Origin: Clostridium_AB sp036639235
GTDB lineage: Bacteria > Bacillota > Clostridia > Clostridiales > Caloramatoraceae
DNA length: 64,000 nt
Direction of reading: 5' to 3'
Assembly (NCBI RefSeq): GCF_036639235.1
Contig: NZ_JAVWJB010000002.1
Coordinates: 1-64,000, forward strand
The notes under the pieces are model-generated. The model did no database searches. It saw only the letters and a program-made list of their open reading frames with translations, and was not told the origin of the DNA. Position 1 is the stretch's first letter, and each line of letters starts with the position of its first letter. The translations under genes were made by a program, and so were the position numbers. Of the stretch, positions 1 to 7,608 are shown one piece after another.

Positions 1-83
1 CTATATTCTTTATTCCCACAACCTACAAACATAAAACTCAATACCATACACATTAAACACATGGTTAAAAATCTTTTCAACAT
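1..83 (-). CDS. Putative lipoprotein, N-terminal end only (truncated by window edge)
   Basis: The minus strand opens with an ATG at 83 and stays open to the window edge (27 codons). The peptide has a basic start (MLKRF), a hydrophobic core rich in Met, Leu and Cys, and a lipobox-like FVGC followed by GNKEY, which is the layout of a type II (lipoprotein) signal peptide. A Shine-Dalgarno AAGGGG lies about 7 bases upstream of the ATG. The gene sits 39 bp downstream of the interrupted zinc-ribbon gene and could share its transcript. The mature domain lies outside the window, so function is unknown. Confidence 0.6.
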   Translation of the reverse strand, partial: MLKRFLTMCLMCMVLSFMFVGCGNKEY

Positions 84-122
84 TACACACCCCTTAAACA
101 AATATACTCTTATTACTATTAA

Positions 123-644
123 TTATTCTTTAAACTTTTCATAAAACTCTTTTTTAGCATTATTATTGTAAGTATTACTATTTGCCATATACTGTTGTAA
201 ATCTTCTTGTCTTGACATATCCATTTTTGTAAACATTTCATATATTAATCCATATGTTTTTAAATCTTCTTCTAGTGCTGAATGAAGCAAACTACATACG
301 CTTTTATAATCTTCATCAGTTATCGAGTCCCTAAGAGTGTCCACCTTTTTTATTTTGTCTGCTACTAAATCAATATTACTTAAACTTAAATTTCTTACTC
401 TTATATACTCTCTACTCTCCATAGATTGAGAAACATCTTTTAACATGTTATTTGAAAAGTCACCTATATCATCAACTATATATTTTAATTCTTGAATTTT
501 TTGCTTAGATTGTTTATTTATTTCTGAAATATGATTAATTCCAACTACAGAAACAAATAACCCTATTACAATAGATGTAACTATGATAGCCCTTTTATTA
601 CTTTTGGCATTTACAATATCATTTTGTCGCTTTTGCTCTTCTTC
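123..644 (-). pseudogene. Downstream fragment of interrupted membrane protein (TM segment plus C-terminal domain)
   Basis: The frame downstream of the TAA at 645-647 stays open for 173 codons, in the same frame as the upstream zinc-ribbon gene. It begins EEEQKRQNDIVNAK, continues into one membrane segment (AIIVTSIVIGLFVSVVGI), then a charged helical region ending EKFKE. The only ATG is at 446, which would discard the membrane segment, and I see no Shine-Dalgarno site before it. The simplest reading is that this is the C-terminal part of one longer protein split by a stop codon. Expression from the internal ATG (107 aa) is possible but unsupported. I recognise no family. Confidence 0.55.
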
Positions 645-1433
645 TTAGATTTTAATAAATTTCACCTTATCTTCTACATACTCCTTAGTATATAGTTTTA
701 TCTCCTCTAAATTACGTCCACATCTAACACAACAACCATCTGTATCTTTATTTACCCTTCCACAAATACACATCCATTTATCTTCTAACATAGAAGGATA
801 ACATACTGCTTCATTATCTATTACTTGCTTAAGATTATATAATTCTTCATCACTTAAATTAATAGTTGGTACAGTAACTATATTAGGATTTTCACTTTCC
901 CAAACCTCACCATTATCAAACATAACCTTTACTACTGATACATTAATTTGTCTAGTATCTAAATGGTTTGATAATTTAACTACCTTATCATATCCAAAAC
1001 AATCTCTAGGTGATACAATAACATCTTGTACCATAGAAACTATTTTATTATCATCCCCTACAGGCTCTCCAAATGAGTTAAAACACTCAATTATGTATTT
1101 AGTTGCTACAACTGTCTTATCAGAAATATTTCTAAACTTAACTACACAATTTACATCATCTGTACTTCCTATTATTTTGTGTCCTACAATTTCTACTGGA
1201 GAATTTAAGTCAACTGTATTAGGTTTGTATAAGTCATCTTTATCACTTAATTGTATTGCTTTTCTTGTGTAATCGGCTTTGCTATTTTCAGGTAATACTA
1301 TTGCATGTATCATGGCAAAGAAAAATAAGAATACACCATATACATACCATGTAGCAAAGTCCTTTCCCTTCGATTGTGCTATAAAAGCAGGAATTACTCC
1401 TATAATCAAAGATATGATTATAAATGTTATCAT
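645..1433 (-). CDS. Zinc-ribbon membrane protein (probably truncated by in-frame stop)
   Basis: This 262-residue product has two N-terminal membrane segments (about residues 2-18 and 28-47). A polar middle domain of alternating beta-type sequence follows, and then a C-terminal zinc ribbon with C222/C224 and C235/C238 (CICG...CVRCG). Translation starts at an ATG preceded by AGGGGG, and a TTGTAA/TATAAT promoter lies just upstream. The frame resumes immediately after the TAA and encodes another membrane segment, so the natural product was probably about 436 residues. The function is not recognisable; zinc ribbon plus membrane segments suggests a cell-surface or membrane-associated accessory protein. 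Confidence 0.6.
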   Translation of the reverse strand: MITFIIISLIIGVIPAFIAQSKGKDFATWYVYGVFLFFFAMIHAIVLPENSKADYTRKAIQLSDKDDLYKPNTVDLNSPVEIVGHKIIGSTDDVNCVVKFRNISDKTVVATKYIIECFNSFGEPVGDDNKIVSMVQDVIVSPRDCFGYDKVVKLSNHLDTRQINVSVVKVMFDNGEVWESENPNIVTVPTINLSDEELYNLKQVIDNEAVCYPSMLEDKWMCICGRVNKDTDGCCVRCGRNLEEIKLYTKEYVEDKVKFIKI

Positions 1434-1467
1434 TTTTACATTTCCCCCTATTAGTTAATATACTAAA

Positions 1468-1496
1468 ATTATACATTGCAACCATTTTAATTACAA
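1468..1496 (-). promoter_or_regulatory. Sigma-A type promoter of the zinc-ribbon gene
   Basis: On the minus strand a -35 TTGTAA (1491-1496) and a perfect -10 TATAAT (1468-1473) are separated by 17 bases, about 28 bases upstream of the ATG at 1433. Confidence 0.6.
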
Positions 1497-1556
1497 CATT
1501 ACCACTATTTATAATATACAATTAATTATTGTAAATTTTATTTGGGGGAGAAAAGT

Positions 1557-2028
1557 ATGTTTACCCCTTTTATCTCAGAAAAAAATGGGGTAACAAATTA
1601 AAATAAAAAAGAACAATATTTTTAAAGATTTTCATAATTATCTACATATACAAGTTATTTAAGCACACTCAATAAACACAACTTGGTATTATATATACCA
1701 ATTGCGTGTACAAAACTTATTAACTTTTTTATGTATTATTCGTGATTTATTTTACTTTCTATAATTTACAATCATAATTTTACGTCAATTAATTTTCAAT
1801 CATTTGTAATTATTACAATTATTTATATTCATCTAATTTGACTTAAACACTTTAAAGAATTATAATTATATTCGACCTATTATAAAAAATCGAGTGTGTG
1901 AATTTGTTCAAAATCGAGTTCGATTTATTTCATACATACTTTAAATCTATTTTAAAAACTTCTTTTAGTAAATATAGAATTGCATAAACTTTAGTATTTT
2001 CAATGGTTTATGGAGCCTTTTCATTTTA
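1557..2028. other. AT-rich gene-free stretch with short palindromes and direct repeats
   Basis: No gene of normal size is visible between the zinc-ribbon gene and tRNA-Leu. The stretch holds a 14-codon reading frame with a strong GGGGGAG site (ATG at 1557), an inverted repeat TTGGTAT/ATACCAA (1683-1701), a palindrome TTGTAAT-T-ATTACAA (1804-1818), two copies of AAATCGAGT 24 bp apart (1887 and 1911), and the palindrome AAATCGA-GT-TCGATTT (1911-1926). These could be operator sites or chance features of AT-rich DNA. Confidence 0.5.
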
Positions 2029-2057
2029 TTTACTATGGTTCATTAATATGCTATAAT
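2029..2057 (+). promoter_or_regulatory. Promoter of tRNA-Leu
   Basis: A -35 TTTACT (2029-2034) and perfect -10 TATAAT (2052-2057) are separated by 17 bases, placing the transcription start a few bases before the tRNA at 2069. Confidence 0.65.
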
Positions 2058-2068
2058 TTTATTGATAA

Positions 2069-2150
2069 GCCGATGTGGCGGAATGGCAGACGCACTCGAC
2101 TCAAAATCGAGAGGGCAACCGTGTGGGTTCGAGTCCCACCATCGGTACCA
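2069..2150 (+). tRNA. tRNA-Leu (anticodon CAA)
   Basis: An 82-base cloverleaf can be drawn. The acceptor stem is GCCGATG paired with CATCGGT (including a G1-T72 wobble), followed by A and an encoded CCA. The D-arm is GCG...CGC. The anticodon stem is CTCGA/TCGAG with loop CTCAAAA, giving anticodon CAA (codon UUG). There is a long class II variable arm (AGGGCAACCGT) and a T-arm GTGGG-TTCGAGT-CCCAC. The long variable arm and anticodon agree with leucine. A promoter lies just upstream and a terminator just downstream, so it is a single-gene transcript. Confidence 0.95.
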
Positions 2151-2156
2151 AAAATC

Positions 2157-2185
2157 AGCAGCAAGTATAACTTGCTGCTTTTTTA
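2157..2185. terminator. Terminator of tRNA-Leu, probably bidirectional
   Basis: AGCAGCAAG (2157-2165) pairs perfectly with CTTGCTGCT (2171-2179) over a 5-base loop, followed by a T tract on the plus strand. The minus strand also has a short T run after the hairpin, so it may end the convergent CPBP gene as well. Confidence 0.85.
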
Positions 2186-2187
2186 TT

Positions 2188-2859
2188 TTATAGTATTCCA
2201 AACAGTATAAACCCTATTGTATTAATTGAGAAATTAGCACACATATGAACAAGCCATGAGGTATATATGTTTCCACTTTTTTCATTAAAGAAGTTAAATA
2301 TTAACCCTCCTATAAAAAGACCTATAAGAGATAATAGAATAACGCTAATATGGAACCATCCTATCATCATAGCTATATGATAAAATGCAAATACTGCTGA
2401 ACTAAATATATATGCAAATCTTCTAGAGGCTATCCTCTTTAAAGATAAAAATGCAAACCCTCTAAAGAAAAACTCTTCTAATAGGGAATTTACTAAAGAT
2501 ATATAAATAGCTACCCATATAAAATTTGTCTTAGTAACTCCTACCCCACTTTCAAGACTTGATGTTACGGAAGAAAAATCAAATATTCCTCTAAATAAAA
2601 AATAAGCTCCTAATATAAAAACATATATACCTAAACCTAATGCTATAGCTATCTTAATACTATTAAAATTAGGCGTAATCACTTGCTTTAAGCTGCAATC
2701 CTCAATAAAACATGAATATAAAATAGGTAATATTAAAAATAATCCTATTTTTACAGCTGACTTTATAGCATATCCTGGTTGAATTATAGCATCTATAATC
2801 CCCATTATTACACAGGATATTAAAACAATAATGATAATTCCACTTTTATTACTTCTCAT
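2188..2859 (-). CDS. CPBP family intramembrane metalloprotease (CAAX protease-like)
   Basis: This 223-residue polytopic membrane protein carries the family motifs EEFFFRGF (glutamate pair near 128), FAFYHI (His near 161) and HMCAN (His near 205), which form the intramembrane metal site. I chose the ATG at 2859 because AAGGGG sits 7 bases upstream; the frame is open further up, but no start there has a ribosome site. Family members act as CAAX-type proteases, bacteriocin self-immunity proteins or membrane-protein processing enzymes. The substrate cannot be inferred here. It converges on tRNA-Leu and diverges from the XRE regulator at 3077. Confidence 0.85.
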   Translation of the reverse strand: MRSNKSGIIIIVLISCVIMGIIDAIIQPGYAIKSAVKIGLFLILPILYSCFIEDCSLKQVITPNFNSIKIAIALGLGIYVFILGAYFLFRGIFDFSSVTSSLESGVGVTKTNFIWVAIYISLVNSLLEEFFFRGFAFLSLKRIASRRFAYIFSSAVFAFYHIAMMIGWFHISVILLSLIGLFIGGLIFNFFNEKSGNIYTSWLVHMCANFSINTIGFILFGIL

Positions 2860-3076
2860 TATATTTCCCCTTATTTTCATATTATTACAAATACATACTA
2901 CCACAACCTTAAACTTAGTAAAATATATCTTAATAATATAAAGCCTTTAATTAATTTAACTAATGGTTAATTTATTAAACTAATATCTTAATTACTACTC
3001 AATATTAATTTTAATATATAAATGATACACTATATATATCAAAAGCTTTTGAAATATATAAACAGGGAAGTGCCAA

Positions 3077-4123
3077 ATGAAAATCAATGAAGTGATTAAA
3101 AATAACCGCTTAAAACAAAAACTTACACAGGAACAGCTTGCAACTGTAATCGGTGTATCTACTCCTGCTGTTAACAAGTGGGAAAAAGGAATATCCTATC
3201 CTGATATAACTATTCTTTCTCCCCTTGCTAGGATTTTAAAAGTAGATATTAACACCCTTTTATCTTTTAATGAGGAACTATCCGAAAAAGAAATATTTGA
3301 TTTTATTGAACTTAATATCCCTCTAATACCTGATAAGGGTTATGATTTTATTTTCAATAAATGCATTGATAAAATATCAGAATATCCAACCTGTGAAAAA
3401 TTAATAATAAACATTGCAGTATCACTTAACGGCTCTCTTTATATGTTTAATATAGAAAATAAAAAATACTATGAGGATAAAATTTATAGTTTGCTTGATA
3501 AATGTACTAAAAGTAATGATTCTCAAATTAAATACGATGCAATTTCTATGTTAATTAGTATCTTTACTGAGAAAAAAGACTATTCTAATGCTCAAAAATA
3601 TATAGATATGCTTCCTGCATCAACCTATGATAAAAAACTTCATCAAGGAAATTTGTATTTATCATCTGGAAAACTAGATATGGCCTGTGAAATTTTTGAA
3701 GGTAAACTTATTGAATCTACAACAGATATGTACACAACACTAAACTTTTTAATGGATATTGCTATTAATCAAAATCGAATAGATGATGCTCATTATATAG
3801 CTGGAATAATTAAATCTACTACTACTATATTTGAAATGTGGGAATATAATACATTTTCTTCATACTTTCATCTTTATAGTAAATTACAAGATGAAGATAA
3901 TACTATTAACTCTCTTAAAAACCTTTTAGAATCATCATGTAATATGTGGGACATTTCTAATACTAAACTATACTCCCACCTTAATTCAAAGGACCATTCT
4001 ATACAAGATAAAAATATATTCCACCAGTGTATTATAAATATTATTCAAAATGATCCTGATGGAAGTTTAGAATTTATTAAAGATAAATCTAAGCTTGAGA
4101 AATTATTAAAACAATATATTTAA
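3077..4123 (+). CDS. XRE-family transcriptional regulator with helical C-terminal domain
   Basis: Residues 1-60 form a Cro/C1-type helix-turn-helix (RLKQKLTQEQLATVIGVS followed by VNKWEKGISYPD, the usual recognition helix). The remaining 290 residues are helical and repetitive, resembling TPR-like domains that bind a peptide or partner in similar stand-alone regulators. AGGGAAG lies 10 bases before the ATG. It diverges from the CPBP protease and precedes the lysis pair, and either could be its target. A hairpin terminator follows at 4128. Target and ligand are unknown. Confidence 0.8.
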   Translation: MKINEVIKNNRLKQKLTQEQLATVIGVSTPAVNKWEKGISYPDITILSPLARILKVDINTLLSFNEELSEKEIFDFIELNIPLIPDKGYDFIFNKCIDKISEYPTCEKLIINIAVSLNGSLYMFNIENKKYYEDKIYSLLDKCTKSNDSQIKYDAISMLISIFTEKKDYSNAQKYIDMLPASTYDKKLHQGNLYLSSGKLDMACEIFEGKLIESTTDMYTTLNFLMDIAINQNRIDDAHYIAGIIKSTTTIFEMWEYNTFSSYFHLYSKLQDEDNTINSLKNLLESSCNMWDISNTKLYSHLNSKDHSIQDKNIFHQCIINIIQNDPDGSLEFIKDKSKLEKLLKQYI

Positions 4124-4127
4124 CTTT

Positions 4128-4171
4128 AAAAGCGGATTGTATGGAAGTTAGCTTCTATGTAGTTCGCTTTT
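4128..4171 (+). terminator. Terminator after the XRE regulator
   Basis: AAAAGCG (4128-4134) pairs with CGCTTTT (4165-4171), and the apex pairs GAAG with CTTC around TTAG. The stem is long but imperfect and ends in a TTTTAATTTG tail. Confidence 0.6.
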
Positions 4172-4235
4172 AATTTGTAACCTTTCCTTTGAATTTACAT
4201 AACTTATAATATACAAAGATAAGGTGGTGTTTTAA

Positions 4236-4907
4236 TTGTCAAAGGATTTATCCCTTTTACATCCCCATGTTAAAGACCTTTGCGAAAAGTTTTTAACAAA
4301 ATGTAAATCCTCCGGTCTTGATGTAATTATAACTCAGACACTAAGAAGCATTGCTGAACAAAATGAGCTTTATGCACAGGGAAGAACAAAACCAGGTAGT
4401 AAGATTACTAATGCAAAAGGCGGATACTCCATGCATAACTATGGCCTTGCCTTCGATATTGCAATTAAAGTTAGTGGAAAAGTAGTTTGGGATAATGACG
4501 CTTTGTATGCTAAAGCTGGTAAAATTGGAGAGTCCTTAGGACTTGAATGGGGAGGCTCTTGGAAAAACTTTAAAGATGCTCCCCACTTTCAATGGACAGG
4601 TGGTCTTAAAATAGAAGATCTTATCCGTGGAAAACGACCTGTATCACCTATTGGTTCACCCTCAAGTAAAATACCTTTATCTTTATCACCTAAACTTACT
4701 AGAACACTTGAACTTACATCTCCTAATATGAAAGGAAATGATGTTTTAGCTCTTCAAAAAAGACTACTTGCATTAGGTTATAAAATTGGAAGTGCAGATG
4801 GTATTTTTGGAGATGCAACCAAGAATGCAGTTATAGCTTTTCAAAAATCTAAAAAACTTTCTGCTGATGGAAAAGTTGGACCTGTAACTTGGAATGCACT
4901 ATTTTAA
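4236..4907 (+). CDS. Phage-type endolysin: M15 peptidase with peptidoglycan-binding domain
   Basis: Residues 1-125 match the M15 (VanY/L-alanyl-D-glutamate endopeptidase) zinc peptidase fold, with SMHNYGLAFD giving H67 and D74 and a third ligand H117 in APHFQW. Residues 161-223 are a PG_binding_1 repeat (NDVLALQKRL...DGIFGDATKNAV...DGKVGPVTW). It should cleave stem peptides in peptidoglycan. No signal peptide is present, as in holin-dependent phage endolysins. The start is TTG at 4236, set by AAGGTGG 8 bases upstream; no early ATG exists. A holin-like gene follows 18 bp downstream, so the two form a lysis cassette. Confidence 0.85.
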   Translation: MSKDLSLLHPHVKDLCEKFLTKCKSSGLDVIITQTLRSIAEQNELYAQGRTKPGSKITNAKGGYSMHNYGLAFDIAIKVSGKVVWDNDALYAKAGKIGESLGLEWGGSWKNFKDAPHFQWTGGLKIEDLIRGKRPVSPIGSPSSKIPLSLSPKLTRTLELTSPNMKGNDVLALQKRLLALGYKIGSADGIFGDATKNAVIAFQKSKKLSADGKVGPVTWNALF

Positions 4908-4925
4908 TAGAAAGGAATGATTAAA

Positions 4926-5147
4926 ATGAGTAGATGGAAAAATTATGGTTTATGGATTGCAATTGCATCTTTTATACCATTACTCCTACAAGGATTTGGA
5001 CTAGACTATTTACCAGGAAATTACGACCAAATAGTTAACTCCTTACTTGGTATATTAGTTATGGCTGGTATAATTAGTAATCCAACAACAGAAACTAAGT
5101 GGTTCTTAGATGATAAGTCAACTGATAATTCTCCACCAATAGAATAA
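4926..5147 (+). CDS. Holin-like protein (phiLC3 family)
   Basis: A 73-residue protein with a basic N-terminus (MSRWKNYG), two hydrophobic segments (residues 7-25 and about 36-53) separated by a short polar loop, and a charged tail. The GIISNPTTETKWFLDD segment resembles the conserved LGIVVDPTT end of phiLC3-type holins. Such proteins permeabilise the membrane to release a signal-less endolysin. I start at the ATG at 4926 because AAAGGA is 9 bases upstream; the ATG at 4917 lies directly against that site. It lies downstream of the endolysin, the reverse of the more common order. Confidence 0.75.
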   Translation: MSRWKNYGLWIAIASFIPLLLQGFGLDYLPGNYDQIVNSLLGILVMAGIISNPTTETKWFLDDKSTDNSPPIE

Positions 5148-5158
5148 TTTAGATATAA

Positions 5159-5194
5159 AACAATAAGAGTACTCAATTAAGTACTCTTATTGTT
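5159..5194. terminator. Bidirectional terminator between holin and yraN
   Basis: CAATAAGAGTACT (5161-5173) and AGTACTCTTATTG (5180-5192) form a perfect 13-bp stem over a 6-base loop, extendable by AA/TT. It separates convergent genes and overlaps the yraN stop codon. Confidence 0.8.
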
Positions 5195-5543
5195 AGAAAG
5201 CATTTTCTATGTGATTTATTCTAAAATTTTCTGATTTGTAAACTTCAATAATATCAAATCTAACAGTATGATCTAAAAGGTTATTATCTTTAAGGTAACT
5301 AAATGCTACTGTCTTAATCTTAGATGCCTTCTTAAAGTTAACAGCCTCTGATGGGACTCCAAATCTTAAGCTAGACCTTAACTTAACCTCTACAAATACA
5401 ATTGCATTATTATATTCTGCTATTATATCTATTTCTCCACTTCTTGTTCTATAGTTCTTATCAATAATATAGTAACCCTTATCTTCAAGAAATCCCATAG
5501 CTTTAATTTCACCTTGTTCACCTTTTTGCCTGTTAGTTAGCAA
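5193..5543 (-). CDS. yraN: YraN family protein (UPF0102, endonuclease-like)
   Basis: The 116-residue product starts QKGEQGE and carries the family nuclease-like motif GEIDII (36-41) followed by FVEVKLR (50-56), matching the GE-D...E-K pattern of restriction-endonuclease-like folds. The family is conserved next to rnhB, but its cellular role is not settled. The start is TTG at 5543, supported by AGGAGAG 7-8 bases upstream inside the end of rnhB. It is the last gene of the rplS-rbgA-rnhB run and ends in a bidirectional terminator. Confidence 0.9.
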   Translation of the reverse strand: MLTNRQKGEQGEIKAMGFLEDKGYYIIDKNYRTRSGEIDIIAEYNNAIVFVEVKLRSSLRFGVPSEAVNFKKASKIKTVAFSYLKDNNLLDHTVRFDIIEVYKSENFRINHIENAF

Positions 5544-5544
5544 T

Positions 5545-6312
5545 CTACTTCTCTCCTAAAATGTTTTTTATGAAGGTATTTCTGTGTATAGGGGTAGTCC
5601 CAAGTAACTTAATACCCTCAATATGCTTACTAGCACCATATCCCTTGTTCGATTCAAAATCATAACCTGGATACTGTTTACCCATTTCCTTCATATAACT
5701 ATCTCTAGCAACCTTTGCAATAATTGAAGATGCTCCTATAGATATAGAATTGTCATCTCCCTTAATAATAGATGTTTGAGGAATATTTATATCAAGCTTA
5801 ATTGCATCAAGTAAAAGATAATCTGGTTTAATAGTAAGTGCCTCTATAGCACGAATCATTGCCATTTTTGTTGCATTAAGTATATTATACTTATCAATCT
5901 CCTCAGGTGTTGCAATTCCAATCGCATATGTTAAAGCAGTTTCACGAATCTTTATGTCAAGTTCTTCTCTTTGCTTTTCTGAAAGCTTCTTAGAATCCTT
6001 AACTCCTAAATAGGATGACTTAGGATTAAGTATAACTGCACTGGCGTACACAGCGCCTGCTAAAGGCCCTCTTCCTACTTCATCAAGTCCTGCAATATAC
6101 TTATATCCCTTTTTAAATAGCTCTATCTCATATCTTTGCCTAAACTTGTATTCTTTAATCTCTTTTTCAAGCTTTATTATTTTATTTTCTTTCTTTTTAA
6201 TAGCTGCAATAACACCTTTTCTAGTGTCTTCCTTAAGGACTTCTTTTATTGATTCGAATTCTTCACGGGTTGCATTTTCGATTTTCTGAGAAATCTCCTT
6301 AATGCTTTCCAT
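5545..6312 (-). CDS. rnhB: Ribonuclease HII
   Basis: This 255-residue enzyme cleaves RNA in RNA-DNA hybrids and single ribonucleotides in DNA. Residues 72-90 carry YIAGLDEVGRGPLAGAV with catalytic D77 and E78, and DYLLLDAIKLDI supplies a further acidic site. The first 65 residues are a charged helical extension, as in Bacillus and Clostridium type 2 enzymes. The ATG overlaps the rbgA stop by one base (TAATG), indicating translational coupling, and the downstream yraN begins only a base or two after this stop. Confidence 0.95.
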   Translation of the reverse strand: MESIKEISQKIENATREEFESIKEVLKEDTRKGVIAAIKKKENKIIKLEKEIKEYKFRQRYEIELFKKGYKYIAGLDEVGRGPLAGAVYASAVILNPKSSYLGVKDSKKLSEKQREELDIKIRETALTYAIGIATPEEIDKYNILNATKMAMIRAIEALTIKPDYLLLDAIKLDINIPQTSIIKGDDNSISIGASSIIAKVARDSYMKEMGKQYPGYDFESNKGYGASKHIEGIKLLGTTPIHRNTFIKNILGEK

Positions 6313-7190
6313 TACTGATTATTTTCCTCTTCACTTTCCTCAAGTCCAGCAGGTGTTTCTAGGGTGATTCTACCAAGCTTACCTGTTCTATATTCATCTA
6401 GAACAAGATTAGCTACACGAACCTCATCTATTCCGCCACCTGACACTACACAGCCTCTTTTTCTTCCTATAGCAACCATAGTTTCATATGGGTCCTCCAT
6501 ATTAAGCTCAACATTATATCTTGAAGTTAATATTTCTGGATTTGTTTCTTGTAGGTACTTAACAAAAAAGTATGCAAGTTCTACAATATCAAGTATTTCA
6601 TCTTTAATAGCTCTTGTAAATGCAAGTCTTTGGGCAACCCTATTATCATCAAATTTAGGCCATAATACTCCTGGAGTATCCTGAAGTTCAAATTCCTTAT
6701 TAACCTTAATCCACTGTTTGCTTCTCGTAACCCCTGGCTTATCTCCAGTTCTAGCTGTAGACTTACCCCCTATCTTATTAATAAAAGATGATTTACCTAC
6801 ATTTGGTATACCAGTTACCATTGCTCTAAGGGGTCTACCTATAATACCCTTCTTCTCATCTCTTTCTATTTTTTCTTTAACTGCTTCTTTACATATAGCA
6901 TAGATCTTATTTAGACCCTTACCTGTAATAGAATCTATTGCCATAGCTTCTATCCCACGCTCTTTATAATATTTAATCCATTGGTTAGTAATAGCGTCAT
7001 TTGCAAGGTCTGCCTTATTAAGAAGTACAACCTTCTCCTTACCTGATATAATCTCATCAAGGTCAGGGTTCCTACTACTAAATGGAATTCTAGCATCAAG
7101 TAATTCTATTACAACATCTACTAACTTAAGATTTTCTTTAATTTCTCTTTTAGTTTTGGCCATATGGCCTGGATACCATTGTATATTCAT
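6312..7190 (-). CDS. rbgA: Ribosome biogenesis GTPase RbgA (YlqF)
   Basis: This 292-residue circularly permuted GTPase acts in late 50S subunit assembly. The motif order is permuted as expected: NKAD (G4, 58-61) precedes the P-loop GIPNVGKSS (126-134) and DTPG (171-174). The N-terminus MNIQWYPGHMAKTKR is the family signature. The C-terminal helical domain is present, so length is normal. It lies downstream of rplS, another late-assembly factor, with a hairpin between them, and overlaps rnhB by one base. Confidence 0.96.
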   Translation of the reverse strand: MNIQWYPGHMAKTKREIKENLKLVDVVIELLDARIPFSSRNPDLDEIISGKEKVVLLNKADLANDAITNQWIKYYKERGIEAMAIDSITGKGLNKIYAICKEAVKEKIERDEKKGIIGRPLRAMVTGIPNVGKSSFINKIGGKSTARTGDKPGVTRSKQWIKVNKEFELQDTPGVLWPKFDDNRVAQRLAFTRAIKDEILDIVELAYFFVKYLQETNPEILTSRYNVELNMEDPYETMVAIGRKRGCVVSGGGIDEVRVANLVLDEYRTGKLGRITLETPAGLEESEEENNQ

Positions 7191-7220
7191 TATTCTTCCT
7201 CCTAAAAACCATATATGTAA

Positions 7221-7249
7221 ACAAAATGGGACTGCATATGCAGCCCCAT
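7221..7249 (-). terminator. Hairpin terminator after rplS
   Basis: ATGGGGCTGCA and TGCAGTCCCAT form a nearly perfect stem centred on the palindrome CTGCATATGCAG, followed on the minus strand by TTTTGTTT. The T tract is interrupted, so read-through into rbgA is likely. Confidence 0.6.
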
Positions 7250-7263
7250 TTCCAAGTAATCAA

Positions 7264-7608
7264 TTACTTTATTAATTCTTTAACCTTAGCAGCCTTACCT
7301 ACTCTGCTTCTTAGGTAGTAAAGCTTAGCTCTTCTTACCTTACCTCTTCTAGTAATCTCTACTTTAGCGATTCTAGGTGAGTGGATTGGGAAAGTTCTTT
7401 CAACTCCAACACCGTATGAAAGTCTTCTTACAGTGAAAGTTTCTCTTAGGCCACCGTTTTGCTTCTTAATAACAGTTCCTTCGAAAATCTGAATTCTTTC
7501 TCTTGTTCCTTCAACAACCTTAACGTGCACCTTTATAGTGTCTCCAACGTTAAATGGTGTAAGGTCTGATCTTAGTTGTTCTGCTTCAATAGCTCTGATA
7601 ATATCCAT
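7264..7608 (-). CDS. rplS: 50S ribosomal protein L19
   Basis: 114 residues matching bacterial L19: MDIIRAIEAEQLRSDL at the start, GDTIKVHVKVVEGTRERIQ, then RRLSYGVGVERTFPIHSP and the basic tail RRGKVRRAKLYYLR. L19 sits at the 30S-50S interface. I chose the ATG at 7608 because AAGGAGG lies 8 bases upstream; an earlier in-frame ATG (7632) would put that ribosome site inside the gene. It has its own strong promoter and a structured leader, separating it from trmD. Confidence 0.95.
   Translation of the reverse strand: MDIIRAIEAEQLRSDLTPFNVGDTIKVHVKVVEGTRERIQIFEGTVIKKQNGGLRETFTVRRLSYGVGVERTFPIHSPRIAKVEITRRGKVRRAKLYYLRSRVGKAAKVKELIK

Noticed and set aside
1288..1521. 77-codon frame on the minus strand
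   Set aside because: Overlaps the start of the zinc-ribbon gene in another frame, with no ribosome site; the promoter and start of that gene account for this DNA.
2069..2150. att-site duplication of the tRNA-Leu 3' end
   Set aside because: I looked for a repeat of the T-arm/acceptor sequence around the lysis genes and saw none; only an 11-base match to the anticodon arm exists at 1908-1918, too short to call.
2010..2210. 66-codon reading frame across tRNA-Leu
   Set aside because: It runs through the tRNA and terminator and has no ribosome site; the tRNA explains the sequence.
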